A stretch of DNA of 64,000 bases from Haloterrigena salifodinae (GTDB lineage: Archaea > Halobacteriota > Halobacteria > Halobacteriales > Natrialbaceae): NCBI RefSeq assembly GCF_003977755.1, contig NZ_RQWN01000001.1, positions 388,995-452,994 of the forward strand. The letters run 5' to 3'. Positions within the stretch are counted from its first letter, which is position 1, and every line of letters starts with the position of its first letter. Made by a program: the position numbers and the translations under genes. The notes under the pieces were generated by a model. It did no database searches. It saw only the letters and a program-made list of their open reading frames with translations, and was not told the origin of the DNA. Positions 35,199-44,660 of this stretch are shown here, one piece after another.

Positions 35199-35208
35199 AT
35201 TAATATTT
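35199..35208 (-). promoter_or_regulatory. TATA-like element of the winged helix-HalOD1 pair
   Basis: The minus strand reads AATATTAATA in a distinctly AT-rich stretch. The predicted start site is near 35172-35180. Confidence 0.45.
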
Positions 35209-35466
35209 AGATTGTCTATTCTCCATTCAGGATTCCCATCTCAGCCGACCGTGCAGCCAAGTCGTCAAACCGTACTACACGTCCGGACATGGTTCAAATT
35301 CTAGAGAGGGTACTAGACGCTCGTCGTACGGCGATTGATACCGGAATAGCACTCGAAACGTCCGTCACCCTCCAAACGACTCAGCGTATCCCGGCCCTGT
35401 TTGGAGGTGTGCTGATTAGTTCCGCTCACAGAACCGTTTTCATTGAGAGGGATGACCGACAGAAGT

Positions 35467-35985
35467 ATGGAGTGAAATCCGTTAGCACCCGGCGCACCGT
35501 CGTTCGCGATCGGAGACGCACCCGAACCGCTGTTTCGCGATCCGGTGTTCGACGGCGCGGCGGATCCGTCGATCATGTGGCACCGCGAGAACGAGGAGTG
35601 GTGGCTGCTCTACACGCAGCGACGGTCGAACATCGACGTACCGGGGAAAGCGTGGATTCGCGGCTCGGAGATCGGCGTCGCCACCGCGACTGACGGCGGA
35701 GGTTTTGCTACCGCGGCACGCTCCGAACGGTCCCTACGGGGGCTGCCCCGGCAATCTCATCCTCACCCAGGGGGCCATCCTCACCACAACATTCGGGCCG
35801 CCGGTCACGACGACTTCGTGCAGGACGGCAACGGCCGGTGGCGACTCGTCCATCTGGGTATCCGTCAGCGCGGGCCGTGGCCGAAGTTCCAGGACGAACT
35901 CGAGGAGGCTACGCAAGATGAGGTCAGGGAGGCAATCGAGCGGACCGAAGCGGACGACGACGATGACCTAGTGGTCGGTTCGTAG
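35467..35985 (+). pseudogene. broken glycoside hydrolase family 43-like gene
   Basis: ATG 35467 is followed by TGA at codon 3 (35473-35475), then the frame continues FAIGDAPEPLFRDPVFDGAA, DPSIMW and EEWWLLYTQRRSN, an N-terminus typical of GH43-like enzymes with the catalytic Asp in DGAADPS. Near 35700 the homologous sequence shifts frame (CYRGTL lies in another frame), and HDDFVQDGNGRWRLVHLGIR reappears in the first frame at about 35808. The end after WPKF is unrelated acidic sequence. So there is a stop, at least one frameshift and loss of the 3' part. Confidence 0.75.
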
Positions 35986-36075
35986 TCGCTCCCGGGCGAG
36001 GCCCGCGACTGGCGTAGTGGCCGACGAGGACGGTTCTCCCGTCGCGGATCCGTGCGACCGGAGCACGAACGCGTC

Positions 36076-36390
36076 TCACTCGAGTTTTCGCAGACACCCG
36101 TGACAGAACGAGCCGACCGAGTCGGTTTCCGTCGCGCACGTCGGACAGCGATCGTCGCGACTCGCCGACCGTGAGGAGACCGATGTCGAAATGAGACTCT
36201 GCTGTGGGTCCGCGTACGCGTCGACGACGTCGTTCCACGTAACCGCTGGATCGGATTCGCCCGCACGGGCGCTCGTTCGGGCGAGCATCGAACTCCGTTG
36301 CATGCGACCCAGTCCGTACCAGAATCCGAGGAAGACGAGCGACGGCAGGAGGCAGAGCAACAGGACTGCCCCGAGGAGGAGGATGGTCAT
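36076..36390 (-). CDS. small membrane protein with C-terminal zinc ribbon
   Basis: The product has 104 residues. A helix at residues 2-27 (LLLGAVLLLCLLPSLVFLGF) is followed by a polar linker and, at the end, CPTC and CHGC, one zinc ribbon. The layout equals that of the protein at 48698-49003 although sequence similarity is slight. It would sit with the ribbon in the cytoplasm. Family not recognised. Confidence 0.65.
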   Translation of the reverse strand: MTILLLGAVLLLCLLPSLVFLGFWYGLGRMQRSSMLARTSARAGESDPAVTWNDVVDAYADPQQSLISTSVSSRSASRDDRCPTCATETDSVGSFCHGCLRKLE

Positions 36391-36480
36391 ACGGGGCGTT
36401 TCGGCTCGCCCGTCATCAGCGCAGTCGTGAAACTGTTCGAGAGTAATAAACCCCTCCGCAGTGGCCGCTTCCGGCCGGCG

Positions 36481-38862
36481 TCACTCGACCGCCGGCAGCG
36501 TAAACGAGAACGTCGTCCCCTCGCCGGGCTCAGAGTCGATCCAGATCTCGCCGCCGTGGCGTTCGACGATCCGCTGGCAGAGCGCGAGCCCGATGCCCGT
36601 GCCATCGTACTCCTCCTGGCCGTGCAGTCGGTCGAAGACGGTAAACACGCGCTCCTGATCCTCGGAGGCGATGCCGATCCCCTCGTCGCGAACCGAGATT
36701 TCCCACTGTTCGCCCTGCCGTTCCGCGTCGACGGAGATTCGAGGCGGGTCGTCGCCGTGGTACGTGAGTGCGTTATCCAGCAGGTTCTGGAACACCTGCC
36801 GCAACTGGCTCACGTCGCCCTCGACGGTGGGGAGGTTGTCGAGTTCGAGCGCCGCGTCGGTCTCGTCGATCTGAAACTGCAGGTCGTCGATCACGTCGTC
36901 GAGGACGGTCTCGAGATCGACCGGCTCGAGTGGATCGCCCCGCGTTTCGATCCGGGAGTACGCGAGCAGGCCGTCGATCATCTCGCTCATCCGTTCGGCC
37001 CCGTCGACGGCGTAGTCGAGGAACTCCTGTCCGTCCTCGTCGAAGGCGTCTTCGTACCGGTTCTCGAGCAGTCGGAGGTAGCTCGTGACCATCCGCAGCG
37101 GTTCCTGCAGGTCGTGACTGGCCGCGTAGGCGAACTGCTCGAGGCGCTCGTTCGATTCCTCGAGTTTGCGCCGGACTCCCCGGCGTTCCGTGATATCGGT
37201 CAGCGTCACGACCGCGCGAGTCACGTCGCCGCACTCGTCAGTGACGGGCATCCCGTGTTCCATGATGACCCGACACTCGCCGTCGAACGCGTCGATCTCG
37301 TAGACGTTGGGTTCCGTCACCGCCTCGCCCCGAAGCACCTGGGTCATCGTCCAGTCCTCGGGACCGACCGGCTCCCCCGAGTCCGCCCAGACCGCGTCGT
37401 ACTTCGTGTACTCGTCGACGCACCCCGCGTCGAAGACGTCGTCGCCCCAGATCTCCCGCGCGGTGTCGTTGGCCGTGAGCAGCGAGCCATCTGCGTCGGC
37501 GACGACCGCACCCACGGGCAGAACCTGAAACAGCGTCTCGAGTTGCTTGCGTTGCTTCTCGGCCTCGAGTTCGGCCCGCTTTCGGTCCGTGATATCCGTC
37601 AGCGCCCCGGGGAACGTCTCGGGGTTCCCGTCGTCGTCGGCCTCGACGTGGCCGCGGGCGACCACCCACCGGAGCTCGTCGTCGTCGTTCCGGACGCGGT
37701 ACTCCGCCTCGTACTCGTCGCAGTTCTCGACGGCAGTCTCGATCTGCCGTTCGACGCGGTCGCGGTCGTCCTCGTGGACTGACGACAGCAACAATTCGAG
37801 CGGAACGCCGTCTCGCGCCGCTTCGGGATCGATGCCGAACGTGCGGGCGAACGACGCCCCGGCGACGAATTCGTCCTCGGAGACGTCCCACTCCCACGTC
37901 CCGACCGCACCCGCTTCGGTCGCGGCCTCGAGTTGTGCTTTCGCGTCCTCGAGGTAGCGCTCCCGCTCCTTGCGTTCAGTCACGTCGCGATCGGAGACGA
38001 TAATGGAGACGACGTCGCCGTCGTCGTCCGTGACGGGTCTGAAGACGCCGTCGATCGTGTACCGCTCGCCGCTCGGCCGGGTGAGGTCGGTCTCGAACTC
38101 GACGTACTCGCCGTTTGCCGCCCGACGGGTCCACTCCCGGACGTCCGATCGGGCTTGATCGCCCTCGCCCCACCATGGCGTCTCCCAGATCGGCTCGCCG
38201 GTCACGTCCTCGAGGTCGGCATCGATGTACTCCATGGCTGTCCCGTTGATGTCGAGGACCGTCCCGTCGGGCTCGAGCAGTCCGACGAGGATGTTCGGAT
38301 CCTCGAAGATCGCTTCGAACCGTCGTTTCGCCCGCGCGTTCTCGGTCGCGGATGCGAGTACGGTAGCGACGCTGCGGAGGAACGCCGCGTCGCGGTCGGA
38401 AAACGATTGCCGGTCGGTCGCGTGCGTTCGCAGGATTCCCCACGGCCGCTCGTCCGGGCCGATACTGACGCTGAGCCCGCTGGTGACGTCCCGCTCGCCC
38501 AGCCTGTCGGAGCCGGAGAACCGGTCGTCACCGTCGAGATCCTCGACGACGACCGGTTGCGCGGCGCGAAGCGCCTCCCCCGCGTACGAACTCGAGTCGG
38601 CCGGTATCGTCGCGGTTCCGACCAGATCGTCGGCCCAGCCGACGCCGCGTCGAAGGCGGAGTTCCTCGCCGCCCGGGAGCAACTCGAAGACGCTCGCGCA
38701 CTCGGTGTCCAGGGTCTCGGCGACAACGGTGGCGGCGTCGTGCAGTAACTCGTCGAGATCGTCGATTTCGAGCGCCTGCTGTCCGAGATCCGCGACGACC
38801 TCCTGGCGGCGGATGCACGGACCATCGTTCGATTCGGTATCCGCGTTCGGGGAGGTTGTCAT
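36481..38862 (-). CDS. GAF/multi-PAS sensor histidine kinase
   Basis: The product has 793 residues. A GAF domain (about 20-165; LDTECASVFELLPGGEELRL) is followed by three PAS domains (about 170-290, 300-420, 425-550). HisKA has AASHDLQEPLRMVTSYL, and the ATPase FQNLLDNALTYHG, VRDEGIGIASEDQ and GTGIGLALCQRI. No membrane helix is seen. The kinase core is nearly identical to that of the 22003-24471 protein, so the two arose by duplication with different sensor modules. No receiver gene adjoins; the receiver at 45552-46010 is a possible partner. Confidence 0.9.
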   Translation of the reverse strand: MTTSPNADTESNDGPCIRRQEVVADLGQQALEIDDLDELLHDAATVVAETLDTECASVFELLPGGEELRLRRGVGWADDLVGTATIPADSSSYAGEALRAAQPVVVEDLDGDDRFSGSDRLGERDVTSGLSVSIGPDERPWGILRTHATDRQSFSDRDAAFLRSVATVLASATENARAKRRFEAIFEDPNILVGLLEPDGTVLDINGTAMEYIDADLEDVTGEPIWETPWWGEGDQARSDVREWTRRAANGEYVEFETDLTRPSGERYTIDGVFRPVTDDDGDVVSIIVSDRDVTERKERERYLEDAKAQLEAATEAGAVGTWEWDVSEDEFVAGASFARTFGIDPEAARDGVPLELLLSSVHEDDRDRVERQIETAVENCDEYEAEYRVRNDDDELRWVVARGHVEADDDGNPETFPGALTDITDRKRAELEAEKQRKQLETLFQVLPVGAVVADADGSLLTANDTAREIWGDDVFDAGCVDEYTKYDAVWADSGEPVGPEDWTMTQVLRGEAVTEPNVYEIDAFDGECRVIMEHGMPVTDECGDVTRAVVTLTDITERRGVRRKLEESNERLEQFAYAASHDLQEPLRMVTSYLRLLENRYEDAFDEDGQEFLDYAVDGAERMSEMIDGLLAYSRIETRGDPLEPVDLETVLDDVIDDLQFQIDETDAALELDNLPTVEGDVSQLRQVFQNLLDNALTYHGDDPPRISVDAERQGEQWEISVRDEGIGIASEDQERVFTVFDRLHGQEEYDGTGIGLALCQRIVERHGGEIWIDSEPGEGTTFSFTLPAVE

Positions 38863-38953
38863 TCAAGTCACGTATTAGCGGCCGCGGTATAAGATCTTCT
38901 CTCGAATTCCGACAGCGATACTCGAGCCACGGGAGCTCGCGAGTCGGTTCGAC

Positions 38954-39667
38954 TTACGCCCGCGAATTCGGATCGATGCGGATCCCTCGCGCGGCGGTCG
39001 CCTTGAACGAGGCGGCGATCTGGCGCCCGGGCGCCAGACCGAGGCGCTCCGAACTGGCCTTCGTGACCAGCGCCTGGAGCGTCGGGTCCCCCTCGTCGCC
39101 CTCGAGATCGACGGTCACCCTGGTGATCGACTCGCCCGGCTCGAGGCGATCGACGGTGCCCCGAAACTGGTTGCGCAGGCTGGTGCTATCGGCTTCGAGG
39201 GCCTCCTCGGGTTCGGTCAGGACGACGGCGTCCGATCGAACGGTAATCTGGACCTCGTTCGCGTCGTCGGGAACGAGCGCCAGAATCGGGCCGATCCCCG
39301 TCTCGACGGTTCCGAGCTCCCCGGTTCGGTCGCGGACGGTGCCCGCGAAGACCGATTCCGTCACTCGAGCGACGCCGTCGAGTGCGGCCTCGTGGCGGTC
39401 GAACTGCTGGCGCAACTCGCGGGCGGTCGCGGTCAGTTCGGTCCCGCCGCCGCCGCTGCCGCCGCGCTGGCGCTCGGTGATCGGGCCGACGGCCTCCTCG
39501 ATCTCCACGACGCGGTTCTGGAGGCGGGCGTAGGAGCGGCCAAGTTCTTCGGCGGCGCGGTGCATCGATCCGTACCGATCGATGGCGTCGAGCATCTCGA
39601 TGTCGCGCCGGTCGATCGTGACGTCGTCGACCGCGAGTTTCGTAGTGTACTCCTTTTCGATCGTCAT
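38954..39667 (-). CDS. ModE/LysR-type regulator with TOBE domain, probable tungstate/molybdate sensor
   Basis: The product has 237 residues. The N-terminal helix-turn-helix (LDAIDRYGSMHRAAEELGRS, ARLQNRVVEIEEAVG) is ModE-like. The C-terminal part (VTVDLEGDEGDPTLQALVTK, LAPGRQIAASFKATAARGIR) is a TOBE oxyanion-binding domain. It ends the tup gene run, 49 bases behind tupC, so it probably senses tungstate or molybdate and controls the operon. The palindrome at 42197-42212 is a candidate target. Confidence 0.8.
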   Translation of the reverse strand: MTIEKEYTTKLAVDDVTIDRRDIEMLDAIDRYGSMHRAAEELGRSYARLQNRVVEIEEAVGPITERQRGGSGGGGTELTATARELRQQFDRHEAALDGVARVTESVFAGTVRDRTGELGTVETGIGPILALVPDDANEVQITVRSDAVVLTEPEEALEADSTSLRNQFRGTVDRLEPGESITRVTVDLEGDEGDPTLQALVTKASSERLGLAPGRQIAASFKATAARGIRIDPNSRA

Positions 39668-39716
39668 GGTGACTTCGAGCGGTGGTCGGCGCGTGCGCGG
39701 CGGGTCTCCACGATGG

Positions 39717-40484
39717 TCAGTATATCAGTTCGCCGTCGATAAATTTCCGGGTCCGGTCGTCGCGCGGGTCGTCGAACACGCGTTCGGTTCGGTCGACTTC
39801 GAGGATTTCGTCGCCGAGCAATACGGCGGTGCGGTCCGCGACGCGCCGGGCCTGGTGCATATCGTGCGTCGCGACGACGACGCCGATCCCCCGATCTCGG
39901 GCCTGGAGCACCGCGTCCTCGATGACTGCCGTGTTTCGCGGGTCGAGATCGGACGTGGGTTCGTCCAGCAGGAGGATTTCGGGGTCGTACGCCAGCGCTC
40001 GGGCGAAGGCGACGCGCTGGGCTTCGCCGCCCGAGAGCGAGTCGGCGTCCTGATCGACCTTGTCCGCCAGCCCGACGGTCTCGAGGGCCTCGACGGCGTC
40101 GCCGGTGCCGTTTTGCTCGCCGACGAGTTGCGCGAATCCGTGTCGAATCCGTTCGGGCCATGACTGGCGAACGCGGAGGCCGTAGGCGGCGTTCCGACGG
40201 ACACTCGCGTCGAAGAGGCTCGCGTCCTGAAAGACCATGCCGATGCGACGACGGTGCTCAAGTCGCCGCCCCTCGGGCTGTCGCCAGACGTCCTCGCCGT
40301 CGTAGCTGATCGTCCCCCGGTCGGGCGCGTCGAACAGCGCGAGCAGGCGAAGCAGCGTCGACTTGCCGACGCCGGAGGGGCCGATGATCGCGACGACCTC
40401 CCCCGTCGAGACCGACAGCGAGACGCCGTCGAAGACGGTTTCGTTCCCGTAGCCGTGGGAGACGTCGGTCGCCTCGAGGGTCAT
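39717..40484 (-). CDS. tupC: tungstate ABC transporter ATPase
   Basis: The product has 255 residues. Walker A is [16 protein letters not shown], the signature [17 protein letters not shown], Walker [13 protein letters not shown] and the switch [12 protein letters not shown]. It overlaps tupB by four bases. As the third gene behind a TupA-type binding protein it is assigned to tungstate uptake; molybdate transport by the same complex is possible. Confidence 0.87.
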   Translation of the reverse strand: MTLEATDVSHGYGNETVFDGVSLSVSTGEVVAIIGPSGVGKSTLLRLLALFDAPDRGTISYDGEDVWRQPEGRRLEHRRRIGMVFQDASLFDASVRRNAAYGLRVRQSWPERIRHGFAQLVGEQNGTGDAVEALETVGLADKVDQDADSLSGGEAQRVAFARALAYDPEILLLDEPTSDLDPRNTAVIEDAVLQARDRGIGVVVATHDMHQARRVADRTAVLLGDEILEVDRTERVFDDPRDDRTRKFIDGELIY

Positions 40485-41197
40485 CGGTACCCCCCGCCGT
40501 CGCTGCCCAGTCGGACGACGATGCCGTTGACGACCAGCACGATCGCAAGGAGGACGACGCCGAGGATCATCGCCGTCTCGAACCGTCCCCGCTGGGCCTC
40601 GAGCTGGATCGCCGTCGTCAGCGTCCGCGTCTTGGAGGTGCCGTCGGCGCTGGCGATGTTTCCGCCGACGATGAGGACGGAGCCGACCTCGCTGATCGCC
40701 CGCCCGAAGCCGGCTAGCACCGCGGTCGCGATCCCGTAGCGAGCTTCCTTGATGGTGACCAGCGCCACGTCGAGGCGGGTCCCGCCCATCGCGTACGCCG
40801 CGTCGCGGACGTTTTGCTCGACGCTGCTCACCGCGGCGAGGCTGACGCCGGTGACCACCGGGGCGGCGAGGACGAACTGCGACATGATCATCGCCTCGCG
40901 CGTGAAGACGAGTTCGAGCGAGCCCAGCGGGCCCTCGTTGGAGACCGTAAACAGGACAGCCAGTCCGACGACGACGCTGGGAAACCCCATGCCGGTGTTG
41001 ATGATCGACGTCAGGAGCCCCTTCCCGCGAAAGTCGGTAAAGCCGACGGCGAGCGCGACTGGGAGGCTACACAACGTGCTTAACGCGACCGCGGCCACGC
41101 TGACGTACAGGGAGACGACGATGATGCTCCGGATGTAGTTCCACTCGAAGGGGAACTCGGTGAACAGCGGGACCGTCGTCGCGCTCTCGAGGGACAT
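40481..41197 (-). CDS. tupB: tungstate ABC transporter permease
   Basis: The product has 238 residues and about five to six helices. The coupling segment [20 protein letters not shown] is the EAA motif that contacts the ATPase, and [18 protein letters not shown] is typical of TupB. Its start overlaps the tupA stop (TAATG). It forms the membrane channel of the TupABC importer. Confidence 0.87.
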   Translation of the reverse strand: MSLESATTVPLFTEFPFEWNYIRSIIVVSLYVSVAAVALSTLCSLPVALAVGFTDFRGKGLLTSIINTGMGFPSVVVGLAVLFTVSNEGPLGSLELVFTREAMIMSQFVLAAPVVTGVSLAAVSSVEQNVRDAAYAMGGTRLDVALVTIKEARYGIATAVLAGFGRAISEVGSVLIVGGNIASADGTSKTRTLTTAIQLEAQRGRFETAMILGVVLLAIVLVVNGIVVRLGSDGGGYR

Positions 41198-42150
41198 TAT
41201 TCGTCCGACGAGTCGCTCGAGTTGCCAGTGCTATCGGCGCTCCACCCCTCGGGGACGTACTGCTGGAAGTTCGGCTCCTCGGAGAGGGCTTCGGGATAGA
41301 ACAACTGCTCGCCGTTGGCCGTGTAGTTCTCGATAAGGTCCTGGCCCTCCGGGCTGGTGATGAAACCGATGTAGGCCATCGCGAGGTCGTACTCGACGTT
41401 GTCGTGGACCGCCGGGTTGACGGCGACGATCCCGTAGGGGTTCGCGAGCAGTTCCGGTCCGCCCTCGATCGGACCCTGCACGTGGATCTCGAGGTCCACC
41501 TCATCTTGCATGTCCAGATACGTCCCGCGGTCGGACAGCGTGTAGGAACCCTGCTGGGTGGCCATGTTGATGACGTCGCCCATCCCCTGGCCGGCCTCCT
41601 GGTACCACTCGCCGAATTCGTTGACGTTGAGCCCCGTCTCGTCCCAGATCTCGAGTTCCTTCGTGTGCGTTCCAGAGTCGTCGCCTCGAGAGACGAACGA
41701 GGATTCCGAGTCGGCGATGGCGGTGAACGCCTCGGTGACGTCGTCGCTGCCACCGATCCCCGCGGGATCGTCGGGACCGCCGATGACGACGAAGTCGTTG
41801 TACATGAGGTCCCGTCGGTTGACGCCGTACCCCTCCTCCATGAACTCGTCCTCGAGCGAGCGGGCGTGGACCATCACCACGTCCGAGTCGCCGTTTCGAG
41901 CGGTCTTGAGGGCCTGCCCCGTCCCCTGCGAGACGGCATCGACGGAGACGCCGTACCGATCCTCGAAGGGCGCGTTGAGTTCGTCGAGCAACCCGGTGTT
42001 GTACGTGCTCGTCGTCGTCGTCAGCGTCAGCGTTTTGCCGCTGATCCCGGCGTCACCGCTGTCGTCGCCGGTCAGCGTCGAACAGCCGGCGAGTCCGGCG
42101 GCGCCACCAGCGGCGAGCGCGGCGACGAACTCGCGTCGTTGTATCGTCAT
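41197..42150 (-). CDS. tupA: tungstate-binding lipoprotein of the TupABC importer
   Basis: The product has 317 residues from ATG 42150. The signal peptide has twin Arg ([13 protein letters not shown]) and lipobox LAGC, so it is a Tat-exported lipoprotein. [15 protein letters not shown] and [16 protein letters not shown] are the oxyanion contacts characteristic of TupA, as opposed to ModA or WtpA. It captures tungstate outside the cell, probably to supply tungsto-enzymes such as aldehyde ferredoxin oxidoreductases. It heads the operon tupA-tupB-tupC-regulator. Confidence 0.9.
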   Translation of the reverse strand: MTIQRREFVAALAAGGAAGLAGCSTLTGDDSGDAGISGKTLTLTTTTSTYNTGLLDELNAPFEDRYGVSVDAVSQGTGQALKTARNGDSDVVMVHARSLEDEFMEEGYGVNRRDLMYNDFVVIGGPDDPAGIGGSDDVTEAFTAIADSESSFVSRGDDSGTHTKELEIWDETGLNVNEFGEWYQEAGQGMGDVINMATQQGSYTLSDRGTYLDMQDEVDLEIHVQGPIEGGPELLANPYGIVAVNPAVHDNVEYDLAMAYIGFITSPEGQDLIENYTANGEQLFYPEALSEEPNFQQYVPEGWSADSTGNSSDSSDE

Positions 42151-42196
42151 GGATACCACGACGAACGGCGGGAAGAAATAGCTTTGGTTCGTCCAA

Positions 42197-42212
42197 TAAC
42201 TGCCGTCAGTTA
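42197..42212. promoter_or_regulatory. palindromic operator candidate upstream of tupA
   Basis: TAACTGCCGTCAGTTA is a perfect 6-4-6 palindrome, enclosed by looser outer arms CGTCC (about 42190) and GGACG (about 42217). It ends 47 bases before the tupA start, just upstream of a weak TATA-like CTATTT at 42176-42181. The ModE/TOBE protein of the same operon is the natural candidate to bind it. Confidence 0.55.
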
Positions 42213-42437
42213 CGCCGGACGATCGCAGCGGGTCGAGAAGCACGACAGAAGCAGTTTCCCACCCCGTGATAACGAGAATCGGTTATTCCGGTCCCGCGAC
42301 GGCAGTCGCGGTCGACCGCGTGGCCGCGAACGCGAATTCGCTTATTTCAGCCGCCTCAAATACCGAAATAGATGTCGAACGGGGATTTCCTACGCGAAGC
42401 AACGATGGGGGCTGTTAGAACTGGATATTCGTAAATA

Positions 42438-42449
42438 CCTTATATATGG
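42438..42449 (+). promoter_or_regulatory. strong TATA box of the 42469 Lrp gene
   Basis: CCTTATATATGG is centred about 25 bases before ATG 42469, so the mRNA is predicted leaderless. A long in-frame extension upstream of this ATG is thereby ruled out. Confidence 0.7.
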
Positions 42450-42468
42450 AGTACTTCATAGTATACAA

Positions 42469-42933
42469 ATGACCTACGAACACCTGGACACGGATCTGGT
42501 AAACGAACTGCTCGGCGACGGACGCGCGAGTCTTCGCAGCCTCGCGGAGGAACTCGACGTCTCGGTGACGACCGTCTCGAACCACCTCTCGGACTTGGAG
42601 GAGGAAGACGTCATTCAGGGATATACGCCGATCGTCGACTACGACGCCCTCGGCTACGACGTCACCGCGGTGATGCAGCTCAAAGCCGAAGGCAGCGCGC
42701 TGCCGAAGATCACCGAGTCCCTGAAGGACCACCGACAGATGATCTCGGTCTATGAAGTTACCGGCAACTACGACGTCATCGCCATCGGGAAGTTCAAAGA
42801 CACCGACGACATGAACGACCAGATCAAGCAGCTGATCACCGACCCCGACATCAACCAGTCGAACACGAGCATCGTTCTCAACGCCGTCTCGGAGAACGAA
42901 CAGTTCGAACTCAACCCCGACGAGGATAACTGA
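42469..42933 (+). CDS. Lrp/AsnC-family transcription regulator
   Basis: The product has 154 residues. [20 protein letters not shown], then [20 protein letters not shown] form the winged helix; [20 protein letters not shown] is the RAM core with the Gly-Asn-Tyr-Asp turn. In haloarchaea proteins like this often stand next to glnA or amino-acid genes; here the neighbours are tupA (divergent) and a small conserved gene. Ligand unknown, probably an amino acid. Confidence 0.9.
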   Translation: MTYEHLDTDLVNELLGDGRASLRSLAEELDVSVTTVSNHLSDLEEEDVIQGYTPIVDYDALGYDVTAVMQLKAEGSALPKITESLKDHRQMISVYEVTGNYDVIAIGKFKDTDDMNDQIKQLITDPDINQSNTSIVLNAVSENEQFELNPDEDN

Positions 42934-43001
42934 TCGGCCGGTCGATTCGGTCCTCGAGCCGTCGACTACCTTCGGGCCCGTAGAACGGGACCGGGCCGGC
43001 C

Positions 43002-43220
43002 TCAGTCGGCCGACACCGCGTAGTACTCGGTATACTTGACGAGATCGCACCCTTCGAACGCGTCGGCCGAGCCGTCGGCGTCGTCGATCTCCGCTTCGGC
43101 CGGGGTGTCGATCAGGAGCGGTACCTGCGCTTTCGCCTCCTCTTCGAGTTCGTCGTAGTGGCAGACTCGGCAGTCGGACGGAATCTCGTCGACCGGCTCG
43201 AGCGTGATACGTTGACTCAT
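43002..43220 (-). CDS. small conserved protein with three cysteines
   Basis: The product has 72 residues from ATG 43220. DCRVCHYDELEEEAKAQVP contains Cys-x2-Cys and a later Cys (FEGCDLVKYTEYYAV). The protein is acidic and soluble. I do not recognise a family; it could bind one metal ion. It is convergent with the Lrp gene. Confidence 0.6.
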   Translation of the reverse strand: MSQRITLEPVDEIPSDCRVCHYDELEEEAKAQVPLLIDTPAEAEIDDADGSADAFEGCDLVKYTEYYAVSAD

Positions 43221-43355
43221 GGTCGTGGCACTAGCCACGAACCGAATTCTCTTCAGTTTTGCGCCCTGGTCAGGAAGTATTTTCCCGAAATAGATCGCAA
43301 ATAGCGGAGATATTTGACGAACGTCTACGACGGTCCGCGGTCCGACGCTCGAGCG

Positions 43356-43673
43356 TCAGTGGTCGATTCCGGGACGCTGGAAGGTCGTTTCGTCCGACGA
43401 CGGCGCCTCGAGGGCGTCGTCGATCTCCGGCGCCGCAAGGAGGTCGTTTCGGTCCGGTTCGTCGGGCCGTCTGAAGTAGTAGGTGTCGGCGCAGCCGGCG
43501 ACCATCGCCGAGAGCGGTTGCTCCTCGTCGTGAACGATCGATACGAGGTCGCCCGTGACCGCGATCAGCGCCGCGTCGTCGGGTTTCCGGAGGTGATCTC
43601 GGAGTTTGGCGGCGGTGCAGTCGTCGGGCAGTTGCAGGTGGACACCGTCGACGGTCGCCCATCGCGTCTCCAT
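43356..43673 (-). CDS. small hypothetical protein
   Basis: The product has 105 residues. The first 65 residues are compact ([38 protein letters not shown]), with alternating strands and helices like a ubiquitin- or HalX-type fold, and the rest is acidic and loose. Composition and codon pattern are those of a real haloarchaeal gene. Family and function are not known to me. Confidence 0.6.
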   Translation of the reverse strand: METRWATVDGVHLQLPDDCTAAKLRDHLRKPDDAALIAVTGDLVSIVHDEEQPLSAMVAGCADTYYFRRPDEPDRNDLLAAPEIDDALEAPSSDETTFQRPGIDH

Positions 43674-43794
43674 GTTTCGTCGATGGGGCCTCGCGACCTA
43701 TACCGTTGGGCCCGCAGCTACAGGCCGCTTACCGGATACGGGCTGGACAGGCCGTCAACGGCGGTCGAGCGACGGGCGAGCGGTGAACCAGGTT

Positions 43795-43923
43795 TCAGGT
43801 AGCGTTCTCTTCGAGCTGGTCGGGGTCGTACCGGCGACCGCAGTTCAGACACTGGTAGTCGCCCTCGATGTGCTCGTAGAGGCGCTCCCCACAGTCCTGG
43901 CACCGCCAACGAGGGTGCTTCAT
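43795..43923 (-). CDS. 42-residue zinc-finger microprotein
   Basis: The frame from ATG 43923 to TGA at 43795 encodes 42 residues. Two Cys pairs, CQDC at 8-11 and CLNC at 25-28, each followed by Gly, make one complete zinc finger, and the rest is polar. Haloarchaea are known to encode many such CPxCG-related microproteins, some tied to swarming and biofilm behaviour in Haloferax. Start, stop and acidic ending (DQLEENAT) are all convincing. Confidence 0.75.
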   Translation of the reverse strand: MKHPRWRCQDCGERLYEHIEGDYQCLNCGRRYDPDQLEENAT

Positions 43924-44028
43924 CTAGTCGATGGTGGAGGACCGGACCCGAATAAGTACTCGGATGGTTCGTCGGGGTCGTCTCGCGGTCGGCGACGGAA
44001 TTACCCGTCCGCCGCTCCAACTCGGCGT

Positions 44029-44520
44029 ATGGACGAGCACACCAGCGACCCGACCGTCGCACCGCCCCCGGGGCTCGAGACGCCGACGGGCTGGCGGCCC
44101 GAGGCGGGGCGCTGGGAGCACGCGACGCTTCGTCGGGCGACGGTCCACGGTGTCCGACTCTTCAACGCTGGCGCCTACCACGAGAGCCACGACTGCTTCG
44201 AACTCGAGTGGTACAACTACGGCCGCGGGAGCACCGAGAGCGCGTTCTGCCACGGGATGGTACAGGTCGCGGCCGGCGCGTACAAGCGGGTCGACTTCGA
44301 CAACGACGACGGACTGCGGTCGCTCTTTCGAACCGCGCTCCAGTACCTGCGGGACGTTCCCCGAGACTACTACGGCGTCGACGTCCTCGAGGTCCGGACC
44401 GTGCTGACGAACGCCCTCGAGGAGCCGAGCCGCGTCGACGATTGGCGAGTCCCCATCGACGGCGAGCGACCGACCGCCGGACCGGCCGATTTCGAGTACG
44501 CTGAGACACTCGAAGAGTGA
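44029..44520 (+). CDS. DUF309 domain protein
   Basis: The product has 163 residues. [20 protein letters not shown] and [20 protein letters not shown] are the two conserved helices of DUF309, an all-alpha domain with His and Glu residues that could hold a metal. The family is widespread in archaea and bacteria without a proven role. ATG 44029 begins a Pro-rich lead of about 30 residues. Confidence 0.82.
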   Translation: MDEHTSDPTVAPPPGLETPTGWRPEAGRWEHATLRRATVHGVRLFNAGAYHESHDCFELEWYNYGRGSTESAFCHGMVQVAAGAYKRVDFDNDDGLRSLFRTALQYLRDVPRDYYGVDVLEVRTVLTNALEEPSRVDDWRVPIDGERPTAGPADFEYAETLEE

Positions 44521-44660
44521 CAGTTCCGTCCGCTCGTCGACTCGAAACCGGTCGTATCGGGGGATAGCGTCGTGGCAACTAGCCCCATGGAGACCGGACG
44601 GAATGGTCTCGTTCGTGAGAGACCGAATCGCCTTTGGCCACAGAGCCCAATGATGCGGTA

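Noticed and set aside
36298-37782. Plus-strand open frame of 494 codons over the second kinase
   Set aside because: Exact complement of the kinase core; a similar shadow covers the first kinase at 22081-23256, as expected from their similarity.
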